Positions 15,869-24,261 of a DNA stretch of 41,495 nucleotides are shown here, one piece after another; within the stretch, counting starts at the first letter, position 1; every line of letters begins with the position of its first letter. A model generated the notes under the pieces. That model worked only from the letters and a program-made list of their open reading frames with translations, ran no database searches and was not told the DNA's origin. The stretch covers positions 1 through 41,495 of the forward strand of contig JAAYAK010000328.1 in assembly GCA_012719415.1 (NCBI GenBank), in the 5' to 3' direction. This stretch comes from Syntrophorhabdus sp. GTDB lineage: Bacteria > Desulfobacterota > Syntrophorhabdia > Syntrophorhabdales > Syntrophorhabdaceae. The position numbers were made by a program, and so were the translations under genes.

Positions 15869-17226
15869 ACGCCCTTCAGTCTCTCATCGATCTTGTACAG
15901 GTCGCCGGCGCCCAGTGTGACGACGACGTCTCCCGCCTTCGCGTTCTCCAGTATCTTCTCCACCACATCGTCCCTGGTAGGGGCGAAGATGACATTCTTG
16001 TGCCCGCTCGCCCGTATCTTCTCGGCGAGACTCGCCCCGGTGACCCCCTCTATGGGGTCTTCCGAGGCCGCGTATATCTCTGTCACGATCAGGATGTCCG
16101 CCTCGTTGAAGGATGTGGCGAACTGTTCCATCAGCGCCCGGGTCCTCGTGTAGCGGTGCGGCTGAAAGGCCGCTATGATCCTGTCCTTCCACATCTTCCG
16201 CATCGCCGACAGGGTTGCCCTGATCTCCGTTGGATGGTGGCCGTAATCGTCTATGAGCTTTATGTCCCCGTCCCATTTTATCTCCAGCCTGCGGTGGATG
16301 CCGGAGAAATTCCCGAGGGCCTCCTGTATCGTGCGGAAGGGAATGTCGAGCTCGATCGCCACGCCGCAGGCGGCGAGCGCGTTCACGACATTGTGTATCC
16401 CCGGGAGCGTGAGGTGGATCTCGCCCAGATCATATCCCTTGTATATGACCCTGAAGCGTGTCACGAATCCCTCGTAGGAGATGTTGTCCGCCCTCAGGTC
16501 CGCCTGCTTCGACAGGCCGTAGGTCATGTAGCGGCGCTTGATAAGGGGTATGAGGCTCTGTATGTTGGCGTTGTCTATGCAGATGATGTTGACGCCGTAA
16601 AAGGGGACCTTGTTGAGGAAGGCGAGAAAGGCGGCCTTGATCTCATCGATGTCCTTGTAGAAGTCGAGGTGCTCGAGGTCGATGTTCGTGGCGACGGCAA
16701 TGGTGGGATAGAGGAGCAGGAAGGTGCCGTCGCTCTCATCGGCTTCGGCGACGAGGAACTTGCTGTCGCCCAGCTTGGCGTTGCTCCCCAGGCTGTTGAG
16801 CCTTCCCCCGATGACGCACGTCGGGTCGAGCCCGGCATGGCCGAGGATGGAGGAGACGAGAGACGTCGTCGTCGTTTTCCCGTGGGCCCCGGCGACCGCA
16901 ACGGAGTACTTCATCCGCATGAGTTCGGCGAGCATCTCCGCGCGCTGGATGACGGGTATGAAGAGCTCCCGTGCCTTCTTCACCTCCGGGTTGTCGGACC
17001 GCACCGCCGAGGAGACCACGACGACGTCGGAGTCGATGATGTTCTCCTCGCCGTGTCCCTGGAAGATGACGGCCCCGAGGGATTCGAGGCGCTCCGTTAT
17101 GTCCGTGCGGCGAACGTCCGAGCCGGTGACCTTGAAGCCGAGGTTGATGAGCACTTCCGCGATGCCGCTCATGCCGATGCCGCCGATGCCCACGAAGTGG
17201 ACCCTTTCTATCTTATGAAAGACCAT
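15850..17226 (-). CDS. murC: UDP-N-acetylmuramate--L-alanine ligase MurC
   Basis: A 458-residue Mur ligase adding L-Ala to UDP-MurNAc. The ATG at 17226 (MVFHKIERVHFVGIGG) is preferred because GGAGG lies eight bases upstream and the protein then begins as other MurC proteins do; the frame is open 11 codons further. HFVGIGGIGMSGIAEVL is the MurC nucleotide-binding start; VAGAHGKTTTTSLV is the P-loop; VAEADESDGTFLLL and DDYGHHPTEI are MurC-specific; FQPHRYTRT is near the C-terminal domain. It overlaps murG by 14 bases. Confidence 0.97.
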   Translation of the reverse strand: MVFHKIERVHFVGIGGIGMSGIAEVLINLGFKVTGSDVRRTDITERLESLGAVIFQGHGEENIIDSDVVVVSSAVRSDNPEVKKARELFIPVIQRAEMLAELMRMKYSVAVAGAHGKTTTTSLVSSILGHAGLDPTCVIGGRLNSLGSNAKLGDSKFLVAEADESDGTFLLLYPTIAVATNIDLEHLDFYKDIDEIKAAFLAFLNKVPFYGVNIICIDNANIQSLIPLIKRRYMTYGLSKQADLRADNISYEGFVTRFRVIYKGYDLGEIHLTLPGIHNVVNALAACGVAIELDIPFRTIQEALGNFSGIHRRLEIKWDGDIKLIDDYGHHPTEIRATLSAMRKMWKDRIIAAFQPHRYTRTRALMEQFATSFNEADILIVTEIYAASEDPIEGVTGASLAEKIRASGHKNVIFAPTRDDVVEKILENAKAGDVVVTLGAGDLYKIDERLKGVWSGKE

Positions 17227-18280
17227 GTTCCATACCTCCGATGATACGCGATGCGGCATCGTGTACGAATATCTTTTCCAGGTTGCGGCCCATCTCTTCC
17301 ATGAGGGGCCTGTCCTTCATGAGCTGCCCGATGACGCCAAAGAGCCTCTCGCCCGTCGCCTTGTCGTTTCCGATGAGGTAACACCCCCCGGCTTCCTCCA
17401 CGTGGGCGGCGTTCTGCCATTGGTGATTGCCTGCCGAATAAGGGTAGGGGATGAGTATTGCCGCTTTCTGATAGAAAGCGAGTTCGAAGATGGTTGTGGC
17501 CCCGGCGCGGGCGATGACGACGTCGGAGAGGGCATAGTACCTTTCCATCTCCTTCGTGAAGGCGAAGACCTCGTGAGTGACGGAGCGCTTCGCATAGGCG
17601 CCGCGCACCCGGTCGAGGTCATCCGCTCCCGTCTGGTGGTAGACGGCTACGCCCGGTATCCCCTCAAGAAGGGGCAGAAGGGAAATGACGGCGTCGTTGA
17701 TGCTCCGTGCGCCCCGGGAGCCGCCGAAGACGAATATGCCGAAGGAGCCCGGCTCTTTAAGGCCCTCGATCTTTTTGAGGTTGCTCCGCAGGGGATTGCC
17801 GGTGTGGACGCAGCGCCCCGCCGGAAGGTATTTCTTCGTCTCCTCAAAGCTCACGAAGACCCTGCGTGTGATCTTTGAAAGGAATTTGTTCGCGAGCCCC
17901 GGCTGAACGTTCTGTTCATGGATAAAGCAGGGGATGGCGAGCAGCCTTCCCGCGGCTATAACGGGTACCGAGGTGAACCCGCCCATGCCGAGGATGGCGT
18001 CGGGCCGCTCTTTCCTGAGAACCTTGAGACACATGACGATGCCCTTAATCATCCTCAGGATGGTGATCGCCTTGTGGATCGGGGAGCGTCCCAGGAACTG
18101 GTGCGCCTCGATGAGGCAGAGCCGGAACCCGGCATCGGGGATGATCTTCCCCTCGAGGCCATAGGGCGTGCCGATGAAAAGGACGCTGTTGTCGGTGGCG
18201 CGCCCCATGAGCGCCTCGGCGACGGCTATTCCCGGAAAGATGTGTCCCCCTGTCCCGCCCGCGGATATGACGAGCCTCAT
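17213..18280 (-). CDS. murG: MurG: lipid II-forming N-acetylglucosaminyltransferase
   Basis: A 355-residue GT28 enzyme converting lipid I to lipid II at the inner membrane's inner face. The N-terminus ISAGGTGGHIFPGIAVAEAL is the lipid-binding G-loop; GMGGFTSVPVIAAGRLLAIP and IHEQNVQPGLANK follow; VFGGSRGARSINDAV is the second G-loop; VIARAGATTIFEL and ILIPYPYSAGNHQWQNA form the UDP-GlcNAc site. The gene is intact and overlaps the 262-residue membrane gene (ftsW position) by four bases and murC by 14. Confidence 0.97.
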   Translation of the reverse strand: MRLVISAGGTGGHIFPGIAVAEALMGRATDNSVLFIGTPYGLEGKIIPDAGFRLCLIEAHQFLGRSPIHKAITILRMIKGIVMCLKVLRKERPDAILGMGGFTSVPVIAAGRLLAIPCFIHEQNVQPGLANKFLSKITRRVFVSFEETKKYLPAGRCVHTGNPLRSNLKKIEGLKEPGSFGIFVFGGSRGARSINDAVISLLPLLEGIPGVAVYHQTGADDLDRVRGAYAKRSVTHEVFAFTKEMERYYALSDVVIARAGATTIFELAFYQKAAILIPYPYSAGNHQWQNAAHVEEAGGCYLIGNDKATGERLFGVIGQLMKDRPLMEEMGRNLEKIFVHDAASRIIGGMEHGLS

Positions 18281-19065
18281 GACTTCCCCCCTTCGGTCTT
18301 CAGCATCGTTCCCGCAAGGGGAGCAAGAATGGCGATGAAAAGGGCCGGCTGATAGAGGAGCCCCGTGGAGAACCTGACCCCCGCGACGAGGAGGATATCC
18401 ATGGCGATGTAGAGGAAACCGAAGAAGGGCAGCATGGTGGAAAATGAGCTCTTCTTCATGACGAGGGCGAAGCTCGTGACGAGAAGGGCGAAGGCCGACC
18501 CGAGGAGTATATACCTGTTCATCTCGGCAAGGCCCGCAAGCCCGCTGCCGGTCAAACCGGCGCCCTGACGGTATGCCATGAAGGCCGCGATTGAGGTGTA
18601 GGCGGCGATGAAGGGGATGATGCGGTACTTTCCGATGATGAAGAGGAAGAGGATGAGGGCGGCCGCGAAGGATATCAGGAAGACAAGCTTGCCCATTATG
18701 TAAAGGTTGAATCCCGACGAGAAGAAGAGGATGGACAGGGCCGTGATCTCCTTGAAGACGTCCTGGCCCTTTTCTTCCATGCCGCTGAGATAGAGTATAA
18801 AGGCGTAAAATGAGACGAAGACGATGGCGATCCGGGCAGCCTCGGGAATGGCGAGCCTGGGGTAGAAGAAGAAAAGGACGGTGACCATGAAGGATAGGAC
18901 TATGATCGGGTACTTCATGGCCTCGATGGAGCGCTGGGGGAGCCGGAAGATGGCGTAGCCCGCGGCCGCCCCGGCGATGACGACAAGGACCTTCGCCACG
19001 GTGTATTCCCGGAGGAAGCCGTACACGAGAAGGAGCGACAATATGGCTATGAGGATCTTTTTCAC
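18277..19065 (-). CDS. Polytopic membrane protein at the ftsW position; possible degenerate SEDS protein
   Basis: A 262-residue, very hydrophobic protein with about nine or ten possible TM segments by eye. GTG 19065 is the start: it overlaps the murD stop (GTGA) and has GGAGG ahead. The stop overlaps the murG start by four bases. This slot normally holds ftsW (370-400 residues). The FtsW signatures (QPDLGT, the PEAHTDF-type loop, PTKGLPLPFxSYGGSS) are absent. Weak vestiges in SEDS order can be argued: IPEAARIAIV (73-82) for QPSELAKLAL, FSSGFNLYI (115-123) for QPDLGTALV, IIGKYRII (143-150), GAGLTGSGLAG (168-178), and AGVRFSTGLLYQP (228-240) for the GVNxGLLP region. No large external loop or candidate catalytic Asp is visible. 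It is either a stripped SEDS pseudo-polymerase or an unrelated replacement. Confidence 0.6.
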   Translation of the reverse strand: MKKILIAILSLLLVYGFLREYTVAKVLVVIAGAAAGYAIFRLPQRSIEAMKYPIIVLSFMVTVLFFFYPRLAIPEAARIAIVFVSFYAFILYLSGMEEKGQDVFKEITALSILFFSSGFNLYIMGKLVFLISFAAALILFLFIIGKYRIIPFIAAYTSIAAFMAYRQGAGLTGSGLAGLAEMNRYILLGSAFALLVTSFALVMKKSSFSTMLPFFGFLYIAMDILLVAGVRFSTGLLYQPALFIAILAPLAGTMLKTEGGKS

Positions 19066-20387
19066 AGCGCCTCCACTATCCTCCTGAAGGTGTTTCCCCT
19101 GTCCTTGTAGTCCCTGAACATGTCGAAGCTGCTGCACATGGGCGACAGGATGACGGAGTCTCCCTGCCCGGCCTTCGTGAAGGCCAGGGACACAGCCGCG
19201 GCCATGTCCCTCTCGAGGTACGTGGGGATGGCATCGCCGAGCTCGGACGCTATCCGGTCCCGTGCCTCGCCTATGGCGATGAGGGCCTTTATCTTCCCGG
19301 CCTCCTCCCGGATGACCCGGTAGCTTCCGCCCTTGTCCTTCCCGCCCGCGATGAGGATGATGCCGCCTTCCATGCCCTCGAGGGCCCTCTTCGTCGCGTC
19401 CACATTGGTTGCCTTGGAGTCGTTGTAGAAGGAGACGCCACGGATGGCGCGGACGAACTCGACCCGGTGGGACAGTCCCCTGAATGTCCTCAACGCCTCT
19501 TCGATGACCTGCCCGTCCACGCCGTGGATGCGGGCCACGAGAAGGGCGGCAAGGATGTTCTCCGTGTTGTGGACGCCCGCCAGCGGCGACAGGTCCCTCG
19601 GCCAGGAGGTCTCCGTCCCGTCCATCCTGACATGGAGCCTTCCGTTCTTCGAGAAGGCGCCCTCATCGAGTTCCTCCGTCACCGAGAAGGACAGCACGCG
19701 CGGTGACCCCTTCATGACGACATCGAGACCCTTTCTGATAACGGCAGAATCCCCGCTCCCCTGGTTGTCGAAGATGCGGTACTTTGCCTGCCTGTACTCG
19801 TCGTAGCTGCGGTAACGGTCCAGGTGGTCCTCGGTGATGTTGAGGAGCACCGCCGTCGCCGGCCTGAAGGTCTCTATGGTCTCGAGCTGAAAACTGCTCA
19901 CCTCGACAATGACGTGGGAGGTCTTTGCGTTCCCGGTCACGTAGTTGATGAGGGGATTGCCTATGTTCCCCCCGACGAAGACGTCGCCGAAGGCCCGCGA
20001 AAATATCTCGCCGATGAGGGTCGTCGTCGTCGTCTTGCCGTTGGTGCCGGTGATGGCTATGACGGGTTCCCTGATAAAGGAGGCGGCGAGCTCCATCTCT
20101 CCGATGACACGCACCCCTGCCTCGCGCGCCCGCCTGAGCGCCGGCAGTTCGCTGTCGACGCCGGGGCTGAGGACGATGAGGGGATAGGAGGCGAAGTCTT
20201 CGGCGCGATGGGGCCCGAAATGGCCGGTGAAGGAGATGCCTTCGAGGTCCTTCAAGGGTCCGGCCAGTTCGGCCGCGTTCTTTTCGTCGGCGAGTCCGAT
20301 CGTCTTCCCTTTCCGTGAAAGGAACCGTGCCGCGGCTATCCCCGAGGCACCGAGTCCGACGATCAATATGCGGTCAGGTATATCCAT
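19062..20387 (-). CDS. murD: UDP-N-acetylmuramoylalanine--D-glutamate ligase MurD
   Basis: A 441-residue Mur ligase adding D-Glu. ILIVGLGASGIAAARFLS is the N-terminal UDP-binding domain; SPGVDSELPAL is MurD-typical; AITGTNGKTTTTTLIGE is the P-loop; LNITEDHLDRYRSYDEY and GLSHRVEFVR with FYNDSKATNVDAT are the central and C-terminal motifs; LSPMCSSFDMFRDYKDRG closes the family pattern. One base separates it from mraY, and its stop overlaps the start of the ftsW-position gene. Confidence 0.97.
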   Translation of the reverse strand: MDIPDRILIVGLGASGIAAARFLSRKGKTIGLADEKNAAELAGPLKDLEGISFTGHFGPHRAEDFASYPLIVLSPGVDSELPALRRAREAGVRVIGEMELAASFIREPVIAITGTNGKTTTTTLIGEIFSRAFGDVFVGGNIGNPLINYVTGNAKTSHVIVEVSSFQLETIETFRPATAVLLNITEDHLDRYRSYDEYRQAKYRIFDNQGSGDSAVIRKGLDVVMKGSPRVLSFSVTEELDEGAFSKNGRLHVRMDGTETSWPRDLSPLAGVHNTENILAALLVARIHGVDGQVIEEALRTFRGLSHRVEFVRAIRGVSFYNDSKATNVDATKRALEGMEGGIILIAGGKDKGGSYRVIREEAGKIKALIAIGEARDRIASELGDAIPTYLERDMAAAVSLAFTKAGQGDSVILSPMCSSFDMFRDYKDRGNTFRRIVEAL

Positions 20388-20388
20388 C

Positions 20389-21465
20389 TTACCTCAGCTT
20401 CAGCGTGCTTAGCGCCAGGAGCCCCAGGATCACCGAGATGATCCAGAAGCGCACCACTATCTTTTCCTCGTTCCACCCCTTCAACTCGAAATGATGGTGG
20501 ATGGGCGCCATGCGAAAGACCCTCTTGCCTCTCAGTTTGAAAGAGTAGACCTGGATGATGACGGAAAGCGTCTCCAGGACGAAGATCCCGCCGGCGATGA
20601 CGAGGAGAAATTCCTGTTTGATGATGACGGCGATCGTCGCGAGCGCCGCTCCCAGGGAGAGCGAACCCGTGTCCCCCATGAAGAGCTCCGCCGGGTGGGC
20701 GTTGTACCAGAGGAACCCGATGCCGGCGCCGAGCATGGCCCCGCACAGGACCGTGAGCTCCCCGGCGCCCTTCACGTAGAATATCTGGAGGTATTGTGCG
20801 AAGATCACGTTGCCCACGAGATAGGAAAAGAGCATGAACGTGGAGCAGACGGTAAGGACGGGGCCGATGGCGAGGCCGTCGAGGCCGTCGGTCAGGTTCA
20901 CGGCATTGGATGTCCCGGCGATGATGAATATGCACAGGGCGATGTAGAAGACGCCCAGATCGGGCCGGAGGTTCTTGAAGAAGGGAATGGTGAGCTGCGT
21001 GACGAACCCGTACTTGAAGAAGATGAGCGCGCCGATGCAGAGGCCGAAGAATATCTGCAGGGAGAGCTTCGTCCGTCCCGAGATGCCCTTCCCTTTTTCC
21101 CCTTTGAGCTTCTTCACATCGTCCATGAAGCCGATGGCCCCGAAGGACACCAGCGAGAAGCTGACGACCCATATGTAATAGTTGGCGAGGTCCGCCCAGA
21201 GGAGCGTCGGGATCATGGTGGCGATGAGGATAACGAACCCACCCATCGTCGGCGTCTCCTTCTTCGCCTCATGGCGGTCGGGGACGTCCTCGCGCTTGCC
21301 GCTGCTGATCTTCCAGTCATGGAACTTCCTGATCACGTATGGTGTGAGGATAAAGCTGATGATGAGCGCCGTGAGTATGGACAGGACGGCCCTGAAGGTT
21401 ATGTACCGGAACACGTTGAACGCGGAAACCTTCATGTGAAGCTGGTAGAGGAGGTAATACAGCAT
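20389..21465 (-). CDS. mraY: Phospho-N-acetylmuramoyl-pentapeptide transferase MraY
   Basis: A 358-residue integral membrane enzyme that makes lipid I from UDP-MurNAc-pentapeptide and undecaprenyl phosphate. Around ten TM segments are visible. KKETPTMGGFVILIA is the first signature; GFMDDVKKLK has the catalytic aspartates; NAVNLTDGLDGLAIGP is the second aspartate-rich loop; FMGDTGSLSLG and PIHHHFELKGWNEEKIVVRF are the remaining family signatures. Its start overlaps the murF stop by one base. Confidence 0.97.
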   Translation of the reverse strand: MLYYLLYQLHMKVSAFNVFRYITFRAVLSILTALIISFILTPYVIRKFHDWKISSGKREDVPDRHEAKKETPTMGGFVILIATMIPTLLWADLANYYIWVVSFSLVSFGAIGFMDDVKKLKGEKGKGISGRTKLSLQIFFGLCIGALIFFKYGFVTQLTIPFFKNLRPDLGVFYIALCIFIIAGTSNAVNLTDGLDGLAIGPVLTVCSTFMLFSYLVGNVIFAQYLQIFYVKGAGELTVLCGAMLGAGIGFLWYNAHPAELFMGDTGSLSLGAALATIAVIIKQEFLLVIAGGIFVLETLSVIIQVYSFKLRGKRVFRMAPIHHHFELKGWNEEKIVVRFWIISVILGLLALSTLKLR

Positions 21466-22823
21466 TAGTTCAGCGCCTCCACGATCTCTTCCATCTTGAA
21501 CGCCCGGGACCCTTTCACCAGGATGGTGTCTCCCGGTCCTGCCTGCGATGTCACGTAGCCGACGAGGTCCTCTTTGTTGTCGAAGTGCGCCGCCGGCGCG
21601 CCGCTGAGTTCGGCCATGGTGTCCTTCATCTCTTCACCGAGAAGGACGATGAGTCCGAGTCCGGCATGACCGAGGTATGTCCCGAGCTCCCTGTGATACC
21701 GGGAGCTTTCCTCGCCGAGTTCCTTCATCCCCCCGAGGATCGCAATCCGCTTCCCCGCCGCGGGCAGGGCGGCAAGGGTGCTTATGGCCCACCTCATCGA
21801 CGAGGGGTTTGCGTTGTACGTGTCGTCGATGATAATGTAACCCTTCGAGCTCATCGCCGGCTGGAATCTCTTGTCGTAGGAAGCGAACTCTCCGATCGCC
21901 TCCGCGATGAGCGTCCCTTCGACCCCCATCGTCGACGCTATCGCGGCGGCGGCGAGGATGTTGTAAAGGTTGTGCCTGCCGAGCAGCGGTGTCCTGCCCT
22001 CTATGGTCTCTGCCGGGGAGGTGATGAGAACATCCGAGCCTTCCCAGCCGAGGTCCTTCCGGATGGTAAGGCGGAAGTCGGCTTCGTTGTCGATGCCGAA
22101 GGTGACGGCCGTCCTCTCCACATCGTGCCGGCGGCCGGCAATGCCGGGGTCGTCGATGTTGATGAATATCCTCCCGCCTTCCCTCGTGTACCGGAAGAGG
22201 TCGAGCTTTTCCTCGAGGATGCCCTCGAGCGACGTGAGCCCTTCAAGGTGAGAGGGGTTGACGTTCGTGATGAGGGAGGCGTCGGGATCGGTCGCCACGG
22301 CGAGCTTCCTTATCTCTCCGGGCGTGTTCGTGCCCAGCTCCAGGATACACATGTCGGGGTCCCCGGCAATGGAGAGGATGCTCATCGGCACGCCGATAAG
22401 GTTGTTCAGGTTCTTTTCGTTGAAGTGCACGCCGTAGCGTTTCTTCATCATGGCGGCGAGGATCTCCTTCGTCGTCGTCTTGCCGTTGCTTCCCGTGATG
22501 GAGATGACGGTGCCCGAAAGGCTGTCCCTCTTGAAGCGGGCGAGGTCGAGGAGGGCCTGGTTGGTGTCCTCCACGAGGATGACGGTCCCGCCGGCGTCCG
22601 CAAGCGACACGGGGCTGTCGGCGCGGCAGAGTGTTCCTCCCCCCGATCTTTTAAGTGCCGCACCGATGAAAGTGTGACCGTCAAAGGACTTGCCCAGGAT
22701 AGGGATGAACAGCTCCCCTTTCCCGATCGTCCGGGAATCCGTCGAAATGGCCGTGAACACCTCCTTTTCCTTTTTCAGGACCGTTCCTCCCACCGCCTTC
22801 ACGATATCCTCAAGTCGCCACAC
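21465..22823 (-). CDS. murF: MurF: D-Ala-D-Ala-adding enzyme
   Basis: A 452-residue Mur ligase that attaches D-Ala-D-Ala to the UDP-MurNAc tripeptide. The N-terminal domain has STDSRTIGKGELFIPILGKSFDGHTFI; ITGSNGKTTTKEILAAM is the P-loop with the MurF-type GKTTTKE; LELGTNTPGEIRKLA and TNVNPSHLEG follow; YIIIDDTYNANPSSMRWAI and LGGMKELGEESSRYHRELG identify MurF. It overlaps murE upstream by 14 bases. Confidence 0.97.
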   Translation of the reverse strand: MWRLEDIVKAVGGTVLKKEKEVFTAISTDSRTIGKGELFIPILGKSFDGHTFIGAALKRSGGGTLCRADSPVSLADAGGTVILVEDTNQALLDLARFKRDSLSGTVISITGSNGKTTTKEILAAMMKKRYGVHFNEKNLNNLIGVPMSILSIAGDPDMCILELGTNTPGEIRKLAVATDPDASLITNVNPSHLEGLTSLEGILEEKLDLFRYTREGGRIFINIDDPGIAGRRHDVERTAVTFGIDNEADFRLTIRKDLGWEGSDVLITSPAETIEGRTPLLGRHNLYNILAAAAIASTMGVEGTLIAEAIGEFASYDKRFQPAMSSKGYIIIDDTYNANPSSMRWAISTLAALPAAGKRIAILGGMKELGEESSRYHRELGTYLGHAGLGLIVLLGEEMKDTMAELSGAPAAHFDNKEDLVGYVTSQAGPGDTILVKGSRAFKMEEIVEALN

Positions 22824-24261
22824 GGAGAGACTCCTCGATTACTTCGCGGTCGCTGAAGTGAAGGGTGGTTCCACCGATGATCTGGTAATCCTCATGCCCC
22901 TTGCCTGCAACAAGCACGACATCATCGGGTTTCGCCGCCCCGATGCCTTCAAAAATGGCCTCGCGCCTGTCCGGGATGATCCTCGCCGTCTTGCCTTCAA
23001 GACCCCGTCTGATGTCCTCGATGATCTTCATCGGGTCTTCGTTCCGCGGATTGTCGGAGGTGACGATCACCTCGTCGGCGAAGCGCGCGGCGATGGCGCC
23101 CATGAGGGGTCTCTTCACGACATCCCTGTTGCCCCCGCAACCGAAGACCACGATGAGCCTCCCTTTCTTGAGCCTTCCGAGCAGACTAAGGACATTTTCG
23201 AGCGCGTCCGGGGTGTGGGCGTAATCGACAAAGATGGAAATGCCTCTGTCGTTCGTCACCCGCTCCAGTCTTCCCGGGACGCCGCCCAGCCGTTCGATCC
23301 CTTCTTTTATCGCCTGGGGCGATATACCTGTGACATGGCCTGACAATGATGCGGCAAGGATGTTGGAGGCATTGAACATGCCGACTAAGGGTGAGACAAT
23401 GGGGATCTTCTTCCCCGGTAGGGATAAGGTGAGTGTCAGGCCGTCGATGGTCTCGGAATAGCTCGACAGGCAGGCGTCAGCGAAACCCCGCGTGCTGTAG
23501 GAGAGCATCGTCACCGGTGAGGCGACCGCGAGGTCCCGTACGGAGGGATCGTCGATGTTCATTATGGCATATCTTCTCTTCTTCCTGCTCCTCGCGAGGT
23601 AGTCTTCGAAGAGAAGCCTTTTTGAGGCCCTGTAGCTCTCGAAATCGCCGTGATAATCGAGATGGTCGTGGGTGAGATTGGTGAACACGGCGACATCGAG
23701 GTCGATGCCTTCAACGCGCGACTGGTGGAGCGCGTGAGAGGAAACCTCCATGACCACGTGGGTTATCCCCGCGTCGAGCATGTCACGAAGGAGCGCGTTC
23801 GTCTCGCTGGCGCCGGGTGTGGTGTTGGGGGCCGCGAGCCTCCTGCCGGCGTAGCGGTAGGATATGGTGCCGATGACGCCGGGCCTCTTCCCCGCGGCAT
23901 CGAGTATGGACTCTATCAGGTAGGTCGTCGTTGTCTTGCCGTTTGTCCCCGTGATGCCCGTGACATGCATCCTGCGGGAAGGTCGGCCGTAGAACTTCGA
24001 TGCGGCCTCGCCGAGCGCCCGCGGGACATCTTCGACGCGAACGACGCACGTGAAGGGGCGATCGATGTCGCCGTCGGTGACCACGGCGCGCGCTCCCCTT
24101 TTCAGGGCGTCATCCATATACGCGCTGCTCGCGGAGGTGACGAAGAACAGGGACCCCTCGGAGACGCTCCGGGAGTCCTTCGTCACACCCGTTATCTCGA
24201 GGGATGTGTCGCCGGTCACGGCGGTCCTCTTCATGCCCCGTATGAGCTCGCTCAATTTCAC
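22810..24261 (-). CDS. murE: MurE: UDP-MurNAc-tripeptide synthetase, meso-DAP type
   Basis: A 483-residue Mur ligase. GTG 24261 is preferred because it forms a four-base GTGA overlap with the preceding stop, as at other junctions of this operon, and starts the protein at VKLSELIRG as in relatives; the frame is open ten codons upstream. ITGVTKDSRSVSEGSLFF, GITGTNGKTTTTYLIES and FTNLTHDHLDYHG are the main motifs. VTSDNPRNEDP carries the DNPR motif that selects meso-diaminopimelate, indicating Gram-negative-type peptidoglycan. It directly follows the reduced ftsI-like gene. Confidence 0.96.
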   Translation of the reverse strand: MKLSELIRGMKRTAVTGDTSLEITGVTKDSRSVSEGSLFFVTSASSAYMDDALKRGARAVVTDGDIDRPFTCVVRVEDVPRALGEAASKFYGRPSRRMHVTGITGTNGKTTTTYLIESILDAAGKRPGVIGTISYRYAGRRLAAPNTTPGASETNALLRDMLDAGITHVVMEVSSHALHQSRVEGIDLDVAVFTNLTHDHLDYHGDFESYRASKRLLFEDYLARSRKKRRYAIMNIDDPSVRDLAVASPVTMLSYSTRGFADACLSSYSETIDGLTLTLSLPGKKIPIVSPLVGMFNASNILAASLSGHVTGISPQAIKEGIERLGGVPGRLERVTNDRGISIFVDYAHTPDALENVLSLLGRLKKGRLIVVFGCGGNRDVVKRPLMGAIAARFADEVIVTSDNPRNEDPMKIIEDIRRGLEGKTARIIPDRREAIFEGIGAAKPDDVVLVAGKGHEDYQIIGGTTLHFSDREVIEESLRVAT

